IMG/VR virus record: IMGVR_UViG_3300021519_000011 | Coordinates: 1 to 61,084 of that record | From: a virus | Strand: one strand, 5' to 3' | DNA length: 61,084 nucleotides | Shown here: positions 25,599-33,667 of the stretch, one piece after another | How the letters are laid out: every line of letters starts with the position of its first letter | Numbering within the stretch: the stretch's first letter is position 1 | The notes under the pieces: model-generated | The model's database searches: none | Seen by the model: the letters and a program-made list of their open reading frames with translations, nothing else | What the model was told of the DNA's origin: nothing | Position numbers and translations under genes: made by a program

Positions 25599-26048
25599 TT
25601 ATCCTAGTACAAAGTTATTTTGCTTTGAGCAGTTTTCACTACCCTTTAAAACTTGCAAGTTACTAGGAACATGCAATCCGGATACTAACTTCCCTTGAAG
25701 CGGAATAATATGGTCTACATGCCACGGCTCATTATGAAGCTTTGTAAGTATTTCGGCAAGCCTATACTGATTTTCAATGCGCTCAAAATCTATATTTGTA
25801 AGCCATTTTGGGGTACGTTGTTTTTTGGCTGCTTTACGTTTTGCTTTATTGGCATTAGCTTTGGCTGGGTTTAATTTTTTGTATTCCGCAACATGTGCCT
25901 TAATTTGGTCTTTTTTTTCTTCATATCTTTTTTTGTTGCTTGCAATAACTTTTTCTGGGTTTAACTCAACCCATACTTTTTTATAAGCAATCAATTTATT
26001 TCGATTATTTAACCGATATTGTTGTTGATATTCTTTATCGTATGCCAT
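25599..26048 (-). CDS. HNH endonuclease (paralogue 1)
   Basis: 149 aa. Basic N-terminal half (Lys/Asn-rich), A-K-R-K-A-A-K-K-Q-R-T-P-K-W-L-T, then the HNH motif W-H-V-D-H-I-I-P-L-Q-G-K, V-S-G-L-H-V-P-S-N-L-Q-V and N-C-S-K. It is inserted between the tail hub and endolysin, overlapping the latter as TAATG. It is paralogous to 35187 and 37310. Likely a free-standing homing endonuclease. Confidence 0.88.
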   Translation of the reverse strand: MAYDKEYQQQYRLNNRNKLIAYKKVWVELNPEKVIASNKKRYEEKKDQIKAHVAEYKKLNPAKANANKAKRKAAKKQRTPKWLTNIDFERIENQYRLAEILTKLHNEPWHVDHIIPLQGKLVSGLHVPSNLQVLKGSENCSKQNNFVLG

Positions 26049-26635
26049 TATGTAAGTACCAATAGTGCTTTAGCAATTTTTTCTTTGCGTTCTTGTAAAC
26101 CAGTAATGCCGCCATTTATCCGTCTTGTCATAGTTTCAATATCACCAGAATCAGCTAAATCATTTAAGCCACGTTTTCCCCAGAACCAGCCCGCACTTAG
26201 AGCGGCATATTTGGGAGTGAGTAGTAAATCAGGGTTATCAATAATATCGACACCAATACTACTTCCGCAATTTGCATAATTTTCTCTACCTGTTAATTGT
26301 ATTAAACCTCTACCGTGAAACTTCCAGCCATCACCATCTTGAAGATTGCCCATGCGCCCAGCGTATACAAAGTTAGCAAGTTTCTCTGGGTTGTTAGCAT
26401 AGGGCTGTGCCATACTAATATTAGGAAAACGGCTGGGCCATACCTGCATTAGTCTTTGGGCGGAGTAATTAAGGTTTTCTTGTAGGCGAGTAAAGTTAAC
26501 GCTCTCAACAGAACACTGACCAATAAACGCTGCTTCACGCTTTGGTGTTGAGATATCATATTTAACAAAGACTTGATTTAACGGGATTTCCCATTTGGTG
26601 TCTATGCCAAGTTCTTTTAATTGCAAGCTGTTCAT
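26048..26635 (-). CDS. GH19-type endolysin (chitinase/lysozyme-like)
   Basis: 195 aa, a single catalytic domain with no signal or binding domain. E44 in Q-C-S-V-E-S and E53 in L-Q-E-N-L-N-Y-S fit the two GH19 acids. F-H-G-R-G-L-I-Q-L-T-G and the W-F-W segment are diagnostic. It would cleave peptidoglycan glycan strands after holin action. It overlaps the i-spanin gene by 4 bases. Confidence 0.92.
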   Translation of the reverse strand: MNSLQLKELGIDTKWEIPLNQVFVKYDISTPKREAAFIGQCSVESVNFTRLQENLNYSAQRLMQVWPSRFPNISMAQPYANNPEKLANFVYAGRMGNLQDGDGWKFHGRGLIQLTGRENYANCGSSIGVDIIDNPDLLLTPKYAALSAGWFWGKRGLNDLADSGDIETMTRRINGGITGLQERKEKIAKALLVLT

Positions 26636-27051
26636 TTTGCGTTAAAGATCCCAATTTGTTCTGACAACCAACCCTGAAGACTAACCAGCATCTGCGTAGT
26701 TATTGCGCATTTTTCAATAAATTTAGGGTCGGCGGGGGTGCCATCAGTTGGGTTGGCGGTAGCGGAAACTGTGCCTGTTTGATTGGTACTGGAGAGGCGC
26801 ATCCCACCATAAGTACGCTTAATAAGAGCGATACGGTTTTCATAGTCATTTTTTACCTTTTCATTAACTTGAGCGGCTTCTTTAGCCTTAGATTTATTAA
26901 TCATTTCCTGCTCTTTAGCAGCGAGTTCAACTTTAGATACATAGGCATCATACTTAACAGATTCGTATTTGCCATAGCCAATGCCAGCTACAGCAGCTAA
27001 AGACAACGCAGCGTATATATAAAACTGAATGGGTATAGTTAGTCCGAACAT
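26632..27051 (-). CDS. i-spanin (Rz-like)
   Basis: 139 aa. One N-terminal transmembrane helix (about residues 8-27), then a charged coiled coil, then a C-terminal helix with C-A-I-T-T-Q-M-L-V-S-L-Q-G-W-L. This is the Rz i-spanin layout, anchored in the inner membrane and reaching the o-spanin across the periplasm. An o-spanin gene is nested in another frame (26700-26849). Confidence 0.85.
   Translation of the reverse strand: MFGLTIPIQFYIYAALSLAAVAGIGYGKYESVKYDAYVSKVELAAKEQEMINKSKAKEAAQVNEKVKNDYENRIALIKRTYGGMRLSSTNQTGTVSATANPTDGTPADPKFIEKCAITTQMLVSLQGWLSEQIGIFNAK
26700..26849 (-). CDS. Nested o-spanin lipoprotein (Rz1-like)
   Basis: 49 aa, wholly inside the i-spanin gene in another frame. 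The signal sequence has a lipobox L-M-V-G-C at residues 13-17, so the mature lipoprotein would begin at C17. The mature part is proline-rich (F-P-L-P-P-T-Q, then A-P-P-P), as in Rz1. AAAGG lies 6-10 bases upstream of the ATG at 26849; the ATG at 26843 is an alternative start. It should sit in the inner leaflet of the outer membrane and pair with the i-spanin. Confidence 0.88.
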   Translation of the reverse strand: MTMKTVSLLLSVLMVGCASPVPIKQAQFPLPPTQLMAPPPTLNLLKNAQ

Positions 27052-27608
27052 TATACGAACCTAATGGTGAATGCAAAAGTTGCTGGATAGTTCTTAATCA
27101 GTGCTGTGTTGTCATGCCACTGGTCTGGCGTAATAAACGCTGGGTCAACCAGCGCACGGATGTTGTGTCCAAAGTTTAAAATCATCATTTTGCCAAAAAC
27201 ATAGTGGTATGAGTTGTATTGCCATAAATTATGGCCTTCTACACGAATCGTGCCTTCATGGGTTTCGTTGCAGTTAATATCGCCCTGATAGCTCATACCA
27301 GAAGATCCGTCAATAAACTTAACATCAAAGCCGTAGAACGGATTACGCCATAGCCATTGCACTTTTGACCACCAGCAAGGGTTATGCTCTGCCCTAAAGG
27401 TTTGATCGCCATCTAAGCTGTTATCAGGCGTTTGAAACCATGATAAGAAAGAAAACAAGCGCGGGCCTGATTGCCATACCGTAGCATTGTTACACCAGCC
27501 AATTTGGGTGGAGTACATAATGCCGATAATAAATGCTAATGGAAAGGTTAAAACGGTTCCAATTAAGTTAACAGGCACTAAAACTAAAGCATATAAAAGA
27601 TAGTTCAT
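27051..27608 (-). CDS. Membrane-anchored lysis-cassette protein, function unknown
   Basis: 185 aa. One or two N-terminal membrane helices (about 4-32) precede a Trp/Asn-rich domain (Q-W-L-W-R-N-P-F-Y-G-F-D, H-N-L-W-Q-Y-N-S-Y-H). It lies between the holin candidate and the spanins, with single-base or 4-base overlaps. I know similar unassigned proteins in phage lysis regions. Confidence 0.65.
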   Translation of the reverse strand: MNYLLYALVLVPVNLIGTVLTFPLAFIIGIMYSTQIGWCNNATVWQSGPRLFSFLSWFQTPDNSLDGDQTFRAEHNPCWWSKVQWLWRNPFYGFDVKFIDGSSGMSYQGDINCNETHEGTIRVEGHNLWQYNSYHYVFGKMMILNFGHNIRALVDPAFITPDQWHDNTALIKNYPATFAFTIRFV

Positions 27609-27811
27609 TCTTTATCCAATGGCATAGTAGTGTAAAACCGTAAAACTGCACAAGTAACCCCAATACACATCAAAATAATTCCGTAATACTTGGGGTCAAT
27701 AACATTTTGCAGATACGAGAAGTTCTCATATACCGCACCTACAACCATTAACGCAAGCGAAAACCACATGGTTCTAGACTTCGCCATCTGTTTAACGGTT
27801 ACTCGTTTCAT
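27605..27811 (-). CDS. Candidate holin (two transmembrane helices)
   Basis: 68 aa. Basic N-terminus (K-R-V-T-V-K-Q-M-A-K-S-R), helix at about 15-30 (M-W-F-S-L-A-L-M-V-V-G-A-V), a polar link, and helix at about 41-58 (Y-G-I-I-L-M-C-I-G-V-T-C-A-V-L). Size, topology and position before the endolysin cluster support a holin. A second candidate is at 40805. Confidence 0.65.
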   Translation of the reverse strand: MKRVTVKQMAKSRTMWFSLALMVVGAVYENFSYLQNVIDPKYYGIILMCIGVTCAVLRFYTTMPLDKE

Positions 27812-27948
27812 TTGGACTTCTTAACTACAGTTTTCTTTACTACCTTTTTGGCAACGGGCTTTGCTTTTGCTGGCGGGAAAGGCCAAGGCGCAGGTACGGG
27901 TTTGCGAATATAGCCCAACTTATCAAATACATAATCAATAATAAACAT
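27808..27948 (-). CDS. Small Pro/Lys-rich protein
   Basis: 46 aa with a hydrophobic-acidic start (F-I-I-D-Y-V-F-D-K-L), a proline segment (K-P-V-P-A-P-W-P-F-P-P) and a lysine/valine tail (K-K-V-V-K-K-T-V-V-K-K). It overlaps the holin candidate by ATGA and the upstream gene as TAATG. Function unknown. Confidence 0.65.
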   Translation of the reverse strand: MFIIDYVFDKLGYIRKPVPAPWPFPPAKAKPVAKKVVKKTVVKKSK

Positions 27949-28160
27949 TAGAATATCACTCCAAGTATAGGCACAGAAGTCACGGCAACAGCCAGATTCT
28001 GTTTAGGATCAGATAAATCGGCGCCACAATCGCTACATACTAGCGCCGCCAGTTCAGCTTCATCTACATCTCGGTTGCAAATTGGACAAAGAATTTCTAT
28101 TTTTGTTGCACAGTCCGCGTCTTTACCGGGAATGTCTTGAGCTTGTTGTTCTATAACCAT
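27948..28160 (-). CDS. Small zinc-ribbon protein
   Basis: 70 aa. C-P-I-C and C-S-D-C-G are spaced like a four-Cys zinc ribbon, and the C-terminus is hydrophobic (V-A-V-T-S-V-P-I-L-G-V-I-F), maybe membrane-associated. It overlaps the glycine-rich fibre gene by 10 bases. Confidence 0.65.
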   Translation of the reverse strand: MVIEQQAQDIPGKDADCATKIEILCPICNRDVDEAELAALVCSDCGADLSDPKQNLAVAVTSVPILGVIF

Positions 28161-28915
28161 GTTAGTGTTCCTGAAGTATAAAATGTGTGTACATAATATA
28201 AAACGCCTGCGGTGGTATAAGAAGTTAACGTACCGCCCGTCATTTTTTGTGATGTAGCTCTATATCTAATAATAACAATTCCAGAACCGCCAGCACCACC
28301 GGGCAACCCAGTATTTAAACCAGAGCCACCGCCACCTGAACCAGTGTTTACTGTAGCGGGCGATCCCGGTAGATCTCCGCTTGCTGGTGATCCTATTCCT
28401 CCATTACCGCCGCCGGCAGTACCTATACCTGCATAATAATAACCTCCACCACCACCGCCACCAGCTATGGTCTGAGAAGAGCCTGAAATTGATGATGTTG
28501 ATCCCGGCCCACCAGTACCGCCGCTGCCCCCAGTTCCTTGACCGCCATCTCCTGATGAACCCGCACCACCACCAAATGCATCTGTTCCTGTTCCGCCGCC
28601 CGGAATATAACCATTACCAGAAACACCACTTGCATATCCACCACCACAACTAACTACGCCGCTAATTGTAGTCGTACCACCTGTTCCTCCGTCAATGCTA
28701 CCGGGGCCACCTGCACCAATGGTAATAGTTATTAATGTAGTTGCGGGAATAAAAGAAGTTGTGCCTGCTAAGTATTTACCTGCACCAGCACCAAAAGTAG
28801 AGGTAGCTCCACCACCACCACCACCTACTGCTACATAGGAAATTTGCAGAGGAAACCCATTGGTATAACCATAGGATTTAGCACCTGCTGTTCCACGAGT
28901 ATTTACTATTGGCAT
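28151..28915 (-). CDS. Glycine-rich tail adhesin
   Basis: 254 aa. About residues 30-215 are glycine-rich runs split by short Ser/Thr segments, as in polyglycine-helix adhesins of phages. Near residue 212 a signature G-G-S-G-I-V-I-I-R-Y-R marks the end of the fibre domain. Likely receptor binding. It abuts the next fibre by 1 base. Confidence 0.7.
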   Translation of the reverse strand: MPIVNTRGTAGAKSYGYTNGFPLQISYVAVGGGGGGATSTFGAGAGKYLAGTTSFIPATTLITITIGAGGPGSIDGGTGGTTTISGVVSCGGGYASGVSGNGYIPGGGTGTDAFGGGAGSSGDGGQGTGGSGGTGGPGSTSSISGSSQTIAGGGGGGGYYYAGIGTAGGGNGGIGSPASGDLPGSPATVNTGSGGGGSGLNTGLPGGAGGSGIVIIRYRATSQKMTGGTLTSYTTAGVLYYVHTFYTSGTLTWL

Positions 28916-29775
28916 TATGCAAACTGAGTTTGTGAAGCAAAAACACTAAAAGTACCACTTCCAGTTTTGACAATATTGTATGTGTATATGTCAACAGAGC
29001 TTGGGTTTCCTGTTGTTGGCGCGGTGCCTCCCTGCCATTTAGGGGTTGCTGAACCCCCGTCAATAGTTACAGTAGGTATGTAATAGGGCGTTCCACCATT
29101 TGTCATAAAGACTGCTACACAAGTTGATTGCCCAGTAGATATTAGGTTATTAAGAGCCGTAGTAGCACTTCCACGAATATTAAGGGTGCAATTTGCAGTG
29201 GCACTAGCAGTAGAGTAATAAACCGTCTGTGTCAGGGTATCAAAATTTAAAGTACTGCCAATACCCGTAGCAGAAATAGTGGTTCTTTCATTGATTTCTG
29301 GGGTTGTAAAGAAAGATGTAACAGCTAATGTATTTGAGGTTATTCCACCAGTAACAGTTAAATTACCATCAATAAGGTTTAAAGTTGTTGCAGAATAGAC
29401 ATCTGTACCGTCGCAGAAAACCACCGCGGAAGCTGCATTTGTTAAGGCTACTCCATTACCAGAAGATGTTTTAATCGTAACCGTAGCGTTGGAAAAGTTT
29501 CTAACAATGTAGACTTTTTGTGATGGGGGAACAACAACATTGCAGGGGGCAGCCAATAATCCATTAAGCATTAATACAGCATTTCTAGCTTGATCTGATA
29601 GCCCGTTATAATCAGTAAGTGTTACATCGCCAGTAAGTGTAAGTGGAAGTACCCCAGTAATCGCCTGTTCTAGCAAGGTTCCAAGGTTTAAGTTTGTGGT
29701 TGTACCCCATGTACCGGCTTGTTCGCCGTTTCCAATAAGTTCTAGTTTAAGACTTGGGCTGTAAGTTGATGGCAT
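28915..29775 (-). CDS. Tail fibre/structural protein
   Basis: 286 aa. N-terminal Y-S-P-S-L-K-L-E-L-I-G-N-G-E, then G-T-W-G-T-T-T-N is a tail-protein start common to aquatic phages, followed by strand-rich T/N/V sequence with no enzymatic motif. Probably tail fibre stem or host-facing protein. Confidence 0.65.
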   Translation of the reverse strand: MPSTYSPSLKLELIGNGEQAGTWGTTTNLNLGTLLEQAITGVLPLTLTGDVTLTDYNGLSDQARNAVLMLNGLLAAPCNVVVPPSQKVYIVRNFSNATVTIKTSSGNGVALTNAASAVVFCDGTDVYSATTLNLIDGNLTVTGGITSNTLAVTSFFTTPEINERTTISATGIGSTLNFDTLTQTVYYSTASATANCTLNIRGSATTALNNLISTGQSTCVAVFMTNGGTPYYIPTVTIDGGSATPKWQGGTAPTTGNPSSVDIYTYNIVKTGSGTFSVFASQTQFA

Positions 29776-29784
29776 TTTTGTCCT

Positions 29785-30687
29785 TTACGCTGCTATAAGT
29801 TCCCACTCTGTGGTTTGTGAATCATCAATCTGACCCCAACTAGCGCTAGAATCATCGTCTATATTTGTCCAATTTGGGTCTTGGTTATTAGGTATCTGGC
29901 CCCAAACCAATACATTGCCAATTATACCCGTAGCCTGAACGCCTGTTAAGTAGATATTAGCATTGGCTCTAGTTGATACAGTACCTACATATCCTACTGC
30001 TTGCACCCCAGTTACAAGGATGTTTTGGGTTAATTTAATCTCTACAGTACCAAGCTGTCCTATGCCCGTTACACCCGTTAAAAATACCCTAGCATTAGCC
30101 GCCGTAGTAACCGTTCCAACTTGACCTACTGCTTGGACTCCTGTTACATAAATATTGGCGCCCGCCTTGGCAACAACCGTTCCAACTTGACCTACGCCTT
30201 GAACCCCAGTTACATATACATTAGCCCCCGCAGTAGCTGAAGCAGTACCTAGCTGAGTTACGCCTGTAACACCTGTTAAATTGACTACCGCGCTAGCAGT
30301 TGTAGTTACAGTCCCTACTCTACCTACTGCTTGAACCCCAGTAACATTTACCCCAGTACCTCCCTGAGTGGTTACGGTTCCAAGTTGTGCTGGGGCTTGA
30401 AGTCCTGTAAGGTTGACTACCGCGCTTGCGGCTACGGTTAAACTTCCAACCTGTCCTACGCCTTGAACGCCAGTAAGATTTACTACCGCGCCCGCTTGAG
30501 CCGTTACAGTACCTACCTGACCAACAGCTTGGACACCTGTTAAGTTGACTACCGCATCACCAGTAACGTTTGCTGTGCCTAGATACCCGACTGCTTGAAC
30601 GCCAGTAACAGCAACATTAACACTAACCGCCCCGCCGGGCAAAGCACCAAACGGGGTCGAGGCAAAGGGATCAAAGCCAAATAACAT
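29785..30687 (-). CDS. 22-residue-repeat virion protein (beta-solenoid)
   Basis: 300 aa. After a 27-residue lead come ten 22-residue repeats plus one partial, each beginning T-G-V-Q-A-V-G-Q-V-G-T-V and ending near V-N-L. The end is acidic and Trp-rich (W-T-N-I-D-D-D, W-G-Q-I-D-D, W-E-L-I-A-A). Exact length and strand alternation fit a beta-solenoid or rod. Probably a tail spike shaft. Confidence 0.7.
   Translation of the reverse strand: MLFGFDPFASTPFGALPGGAVSVNVAVTGVQAVGYLGTANVTGDAVVNLTGVQAVGQVGTVTAQAGAVVNLTGVQGVGQVGSLTVAASAVVNLTGLQAPAQLGTVTTQGGTGVNVTGVQAVGRVGTVTTTASAVVNLTGVTGVTQLGTASATAGANVYVTGVQGVGQVGTVVAKAGANIYVTGVQAVGQVGTVTTAANARVFLTGVTGIGQLGTVEIKLTQNILVTGVQAVGYVGTVSTRANANIYLTGVQATGIIGNVLVWGQIPNNQDPNWTNIDDDSSASWGQIDDSQTTEWELIAA
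29947..30606 (-). repeat. Ten tandem 66-bp coding repeats
   Basis: In-frame units of 66 bp encode the 22-residue repeats of the 29785-30687 protein. They have diverged, so copy number is probably stable, but recombination between them could vary the shaft length. Confidence 0.85.
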
Positions 30688-30689
30688 GG

Positions 30690-31760
30690 TTAGGCTGTGT
30701 AAGTGCCGCTAGCGGTATATTTAAGGATGGTATTAGAGCCATTAGTGGTTACGGTTGGTGAGCCTGAAGTGGTTCCAGTATAAGATGTGGTAGGAATAGA
30801 TAAAATAACTACCCCTGAACCACCAGTACCGCCAGCGCCAATATTTAAACCAGAACCACCGCCACCACCGCCAGTATTTGTTCCACCATTTGAACCGCCA
30901 CCAGTATTTCCATTTCCACCACCACCAGCACCACCCGGACCTGCCCCTCCTACATAACATCCACCACCACCACCGCCACCATAATAAGTAGATGTTCCGG
31001 TAATTGAAGATGCTAGCCCAGCTCCACCAGCAGCACCATCATCTGTTCCAGTATTCGTTGCCCCAACCGCGCCTGCACCGCCACCACCACCACCAGAATA
31101 TTTGCCAACAACATTGGCGCCACCACCGCCAGCATATCCTTGGCCTGAAGTTCCAGCCGCACCCGATGCACCTTGACCACCACCACCACCACCAGAACCA
31201 CCTACGCCACCCGCGCCACCTGCTGCACCCCCCCAACCACCACCAACTGAAGTTACTGATATAACACTTATGGATGAATTGCTACCAGTACTACCATGAG
31301 AAGAGGATTGGTCTGGCGCACCAGCGCCTCCAGCGCCAACTGTAATGGTGTATACACTTCCCGGAATAAATGAAGCTGTACTTGTTAAATATCCGCCGGC
31401 ACCTGCGCCACCACCAGCCACATTATAACCACTATAACCATTACCGCCACCACCGCCTCCGGCAACAGAAAGATACGTTACTGTATATGAGGTTGCTTTT
31501 ATAATAGTCCAAGCATTACCAACATAACCTTCTAAACCGTAGCCAGAATCTGTGTTGTACCGAATCATTCCGTTAACACCCGTTGGGCGTTGGGCTGTAG
31601 TACCACGAGGCAAAGTAATTGCGCCAGTAGAGGTAAAGTTAGCGTTTTGATCTGTGCCAATAATGACGGCTGATGTATTAGCAGTTTGAAGCGCTAAAGT
31701 TCCAGATGTATCTACGGTTTCTGTTAAGCCCGCAGTGCTTGCATTTATAGTTACGCTCAT
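30690..31760 (-). CDS. Glycine-rich tail adhesin with anchor domain
   Basis: 356 aa from the ATG at 31760, overlapping the upstream stop; a TTG at 31775 is weaker. Residues about 1-85 repeat the N-terminal module of the 31757 protein (A-N-F-T-S-T-G-A, R-P-T-G-V-N-G-M-I-R-Y-N). Residues about 105-325 are glycine-rich with the G-G-S-G-V-V-I-L-S closing signature. The N-terminal part likely attaches to the tail and the glycine part binds receptors. Confidence 0.72.
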   Translation of the reverse strand: MSVTINASTAGLTETVDTSGTLALQTANTSAVIIGTDQNANFTSTGAITLPRGTTAQRPTGVNGMIRYNTDSGYGLEGYVGNAWTIIKATSYTVTYLSVAGGGGGGNGYSGYNVAGGGAGAGGYLTSTASFIPGSVYTITVGAGGAGAPDQSSSHGSTGSNSSISVISVTSVGGGWGGAAGGAGGVGGSGGGGGGQGASGAAGTSGQGYAGGGGANVVGKYSGGGGGGAGAVGATNTGTDDGAAGGAGLASSITGTSTYYGGGGGGGCYVGGAGPGGAGGGGNGNTGGGSNGGTNTGGGGGGSGLNIGAGGTGGSGVVILSIPTTSYTGTTSGSPTVTTNGSNTILKYTASGTYTA

Positions 31761-32035
31761 GGGAATGTCGTCCAAGTTCCGCCTACATAGACTTCTAAGT
31801 TTGCTGTGCTGCCGTTATAGCGAATCATTCCGTTTACTCCAGTAGGTCTATTATTTGTAGTGCCCGCAGGTATTGTTACAGCGCCAGTAGAAGTAAAGTT
31901 AGCTATTTGTCCAGAATCTATTACTACAGCGTTAGATCCATTTGTTTGCAGCACAAGGTTAGCCGTACCGTCAGAACTTTTAATAATTGCTGAGAAGGCT
32001 GTGGAGTTTCCGGCTTGTGCATTTATTGTGGACAT
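31757..32035 (-). CDS. Stand-alone fibre anchor module
   Basis: 92 aa. Nearly the same layout as the N-terminus of the downstream adhesin (A-N-F-T-S-T-G-A-V-T-I, T-G-V-N-G-M-I-R-Y-N, V-Y-V-G-G-T-W-T). It ends after the anchor, suggesting a duplication that lost its tip, or a truncated fibre. Confidence 0.65.
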   Translation of the reverse strand: MSTINAQAGNSTAFSAIIKSSDGTANLVLQTNGSNAVVIDSGQIANFTSTGAVTIPAGTTNNRPTGVNGMIRYNGSTANLEVYVGGTWTTFP

Positions 32036-32037
32036 GG

Positions 32038-32376
32038 TTAGCTAGACCACTGCTCTGTAGGTTGGGTGGGCCATGTTGGGTTTTCTACTGGATTTACTGC
32101 GTAACCACGAATAACATTACGATAAGATAAAAACTCAGCTTGGTTTGTTAAATACGGATTATTTTCTGGCGATGCAATATCCGCAATAGAAGTCCAGTCT
32201 GTTGAATTTAAAATAGTAGTTGCTTGTGCTTTACAATCTAATTTTTTAGCCTCTACTTGAACTGCTGCTGTGTCATAAATAACGGGGTTGCCTTCTGCGT
32301 CAAATGCCTCATTGCTGTAAATAGTAACAACTTGTGGATAGAGAATGTAAATTGCTTGGGTAAAATATTGGTTCAT
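32038..32376 (-). CDS. Tail fibre assembly-like chaperone (copy 2)
   Basis: 112 aa from the ATG at 32376, in ATGA overlap with the fibre before it. The C-terminus (D-W-T-S-I-A-D, Y-L-T-N-Q-A-E-F, Y-R-N-V-I-R-G-Y, P-T-E-Q-W-S-S) resembles tail fibre assembly/XkdW-like proteins. It is paralogous to 33326-33667. Likely folds the adjacent fibre. Confidence 0.75.
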   Translation of the reverse strand: MNQYFTQAIYILYPQVVTIYSNEAFDAEGNPVIYDTAAVQVEAKKLDCKAQATTILNSTDWTSIADIASPENNPYLTNQAEFLSYRNVIRGYAVNPVENPTWPTQPTEQWSS

Positions 32377-32903
32377 GCTGCAATCTCCAAAGCAACTATA
32401 TTTAAAGACCATCCATCAGAGTTGTATCTAACGCTGCTTCCACTACTACTTTTAATATAAACCGTGTAAGTAGTTGCAGAACTTGTTGCAGGGCTGTCTA
32501 AAAAAACCAAATTTGTAGGTACATGATTATCTGTGCCTCCATTGATGTAAAGTCCGCCAGAACCAACAGAACCATTTAAATTAGAACCGCCTCTGTACAA
32601 AGTGTAATATCCCCAATATGCAGACCCTTGTGTATTAATCATCCCTTGGTGCATAACTAAAATTTTACTTGTGGAAAACTTTGGAGTAATGGTTACTAAA
32701 ATTCCAGTTGTAACATAAGAGGTAGATGTTGTAGTTGTTGCATTTGTATAACTTGACTGAACCACTTGCAATACTGACCCAGTTGGTAGACGAGCAAACG
32801 GCAAAGTTCCAGCACTAATGTTGGTAGCATTAGTTGCGCTTGTGGCTTGAATACTTACATCGGGAAACGTTAAACCATTTGACCCATCAATAATTACCGT
32901 CAT
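32373..32903 (-). CDS. Tail fibre protein (copy 2)
   Basis: 176 aa. N-terminal D-G-S-N-G-L-T-F-P-D, then V-L-Q-V-V-Q, I-T-P-K-F-S-T-S-K-I-L-V and D-S-P-A-T-S-S-A-T-T-Y align with the 33664 fibre, while the tip differs. Predicted jelly-roll-like receptor-binding domain. It is paired with its own chaperone gene. Confidence 0.72.
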   Translation of the reverse strand: MTVIIDGSNGLTFPDVSIQATSATNATNISAGTLPFARLPTGSVLQVVQSSYTNATTTTSTSYVTTGILVTITPKFSTSKILVMHQGMINTQGSAYWGYYTLYRGGSNLNGSVGSGGLYINGGTDNHVPTNLVFLDSPATSSATTYTVYIKSSSGSSVRYNSDGWSLNIVALEIAA

Positions 32904-32912
32904 ATTAAATCC

Positions 32913-33326
32913 TTAAGGTTGAGGGTCTAATAGTACCCAAGACAATGTTGCTTCATCCCAGTAGTAGGCTTGACCGTCGGTTGGATAAGGTACTGGAGCT
33001 TCCCATAGGAAAGTTGAAGTATTTAGAATCCAAGATGGATACGGCTGAGGTGCATAGAAAACGCCTACAACTCCGTCAATAACATAAGAGTTATCGTATG
33101 TATACCCAATACCAGCATAGTTAGCACGAAGCGGAGTTCCACCATCGGGCGTATGGGGTTCAGCGGGAGGAGATGGTGCGTAATGCACGTTTCCATAGGT
33201 GTTATATGAAGTTTGTACCCACATTCCGGGTTGAGTATCAACAAACTCTTGGTCTGCCGCAATAACTTCAGTTACTAAAAATTTAGAGGCTTCTGAAGTT
33301 GCCTCGCACTTTGCAAAATACGACAT
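32913..33326 (-). CDS. Cyanophage-like structural protein
   Basis: 137 aa from the ATG at 33326, in ATGA overlap. W-V-Q-T-S-Y-N, L-R-A-N-Y-A-G-I-G-Y-T-Y, Y-P-S-W and a repeat of P-x-P-T-D-G match a small conserved protein family of cyanophages and other aquatic phages. Function unknown; it lies between the two fibre/chaperone pairs. Confidence 0.75.
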   Translation of the reverse strand: MSYFAKCEATSEASKFLVTEVIAADQEFVDTQPGMWVQTSYNTYGNVHYAPSPPAEPHTPDGGTPLRANYAGIGYTYDNSYVIDGVVGVFYAPQPYPSWILNTSTFLWEAPVPYPTDGQAYYWDEATLSWVLLDPQP

Positions 33327-33667
33327 TATGAACTCCATTGTTCGGTTGGCGCTACAGGAAATACTGGGTCTACTACTGGATTTACTGCATATCCTCTAAC
33401 GGTGCTTCTATAAGCAATAAATTCAGCTTGGTTTACAAGGTAAGGATTGGCTTTAGTTGAGTCGCCTACATCGGCAATAGAAGTCCAATCGGTTGCTGTA
33501 AGAATAGCTTTAGCTTGATTTTTACAAGCAATTTTGTTAGCTTCTACTTCAACCGCAGCAGCGTCATATTCAACAATATTGTCATCTTTGTCGTATGCTT
33601 TTTCACTAATAGTGTGAGTAGTTTGTGGATATAAAGCATAAATTGCTTGTGTAAAATATTGACTCAT
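33326..33667 (-). CDS. Tail fibre assembly-like chaperone (copy 1)
   Basis: 113 aa. S-Q-Y-F-T-Q-A-I-Y-A-L-Y-P-Q at the start and the same conserved end as the 32038 protein (P-T-E-Q-W-S-S). It overlaps the fibre at 33664 by 4 bases. Confidence 0.75.
   Translation of the reverse strand: MSQYFTQAIYALYPQTTHTISEKAYDKDDNIVEYDAAAVEVEANKIACKNQAKAILTATDWTSIADVGDSTKANPYLVNQAEFIAYRSTVRGYAVNPVVDPVFPVAPTEQWSS

Noticed and set aside
29785-30687. Possible CRISPR array because of regular spacing
   Set aside because: The 66-bp period is in-frame coding for 22-residue protein repeats, with no identical repeats or unique spacers.
28381-31264. Several His/Gln-rich or Trp/Arg-rich frames across the glycine-rich fibres
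   Set aside because: They are shadows of GGN-type repeats read in other frames or strands.
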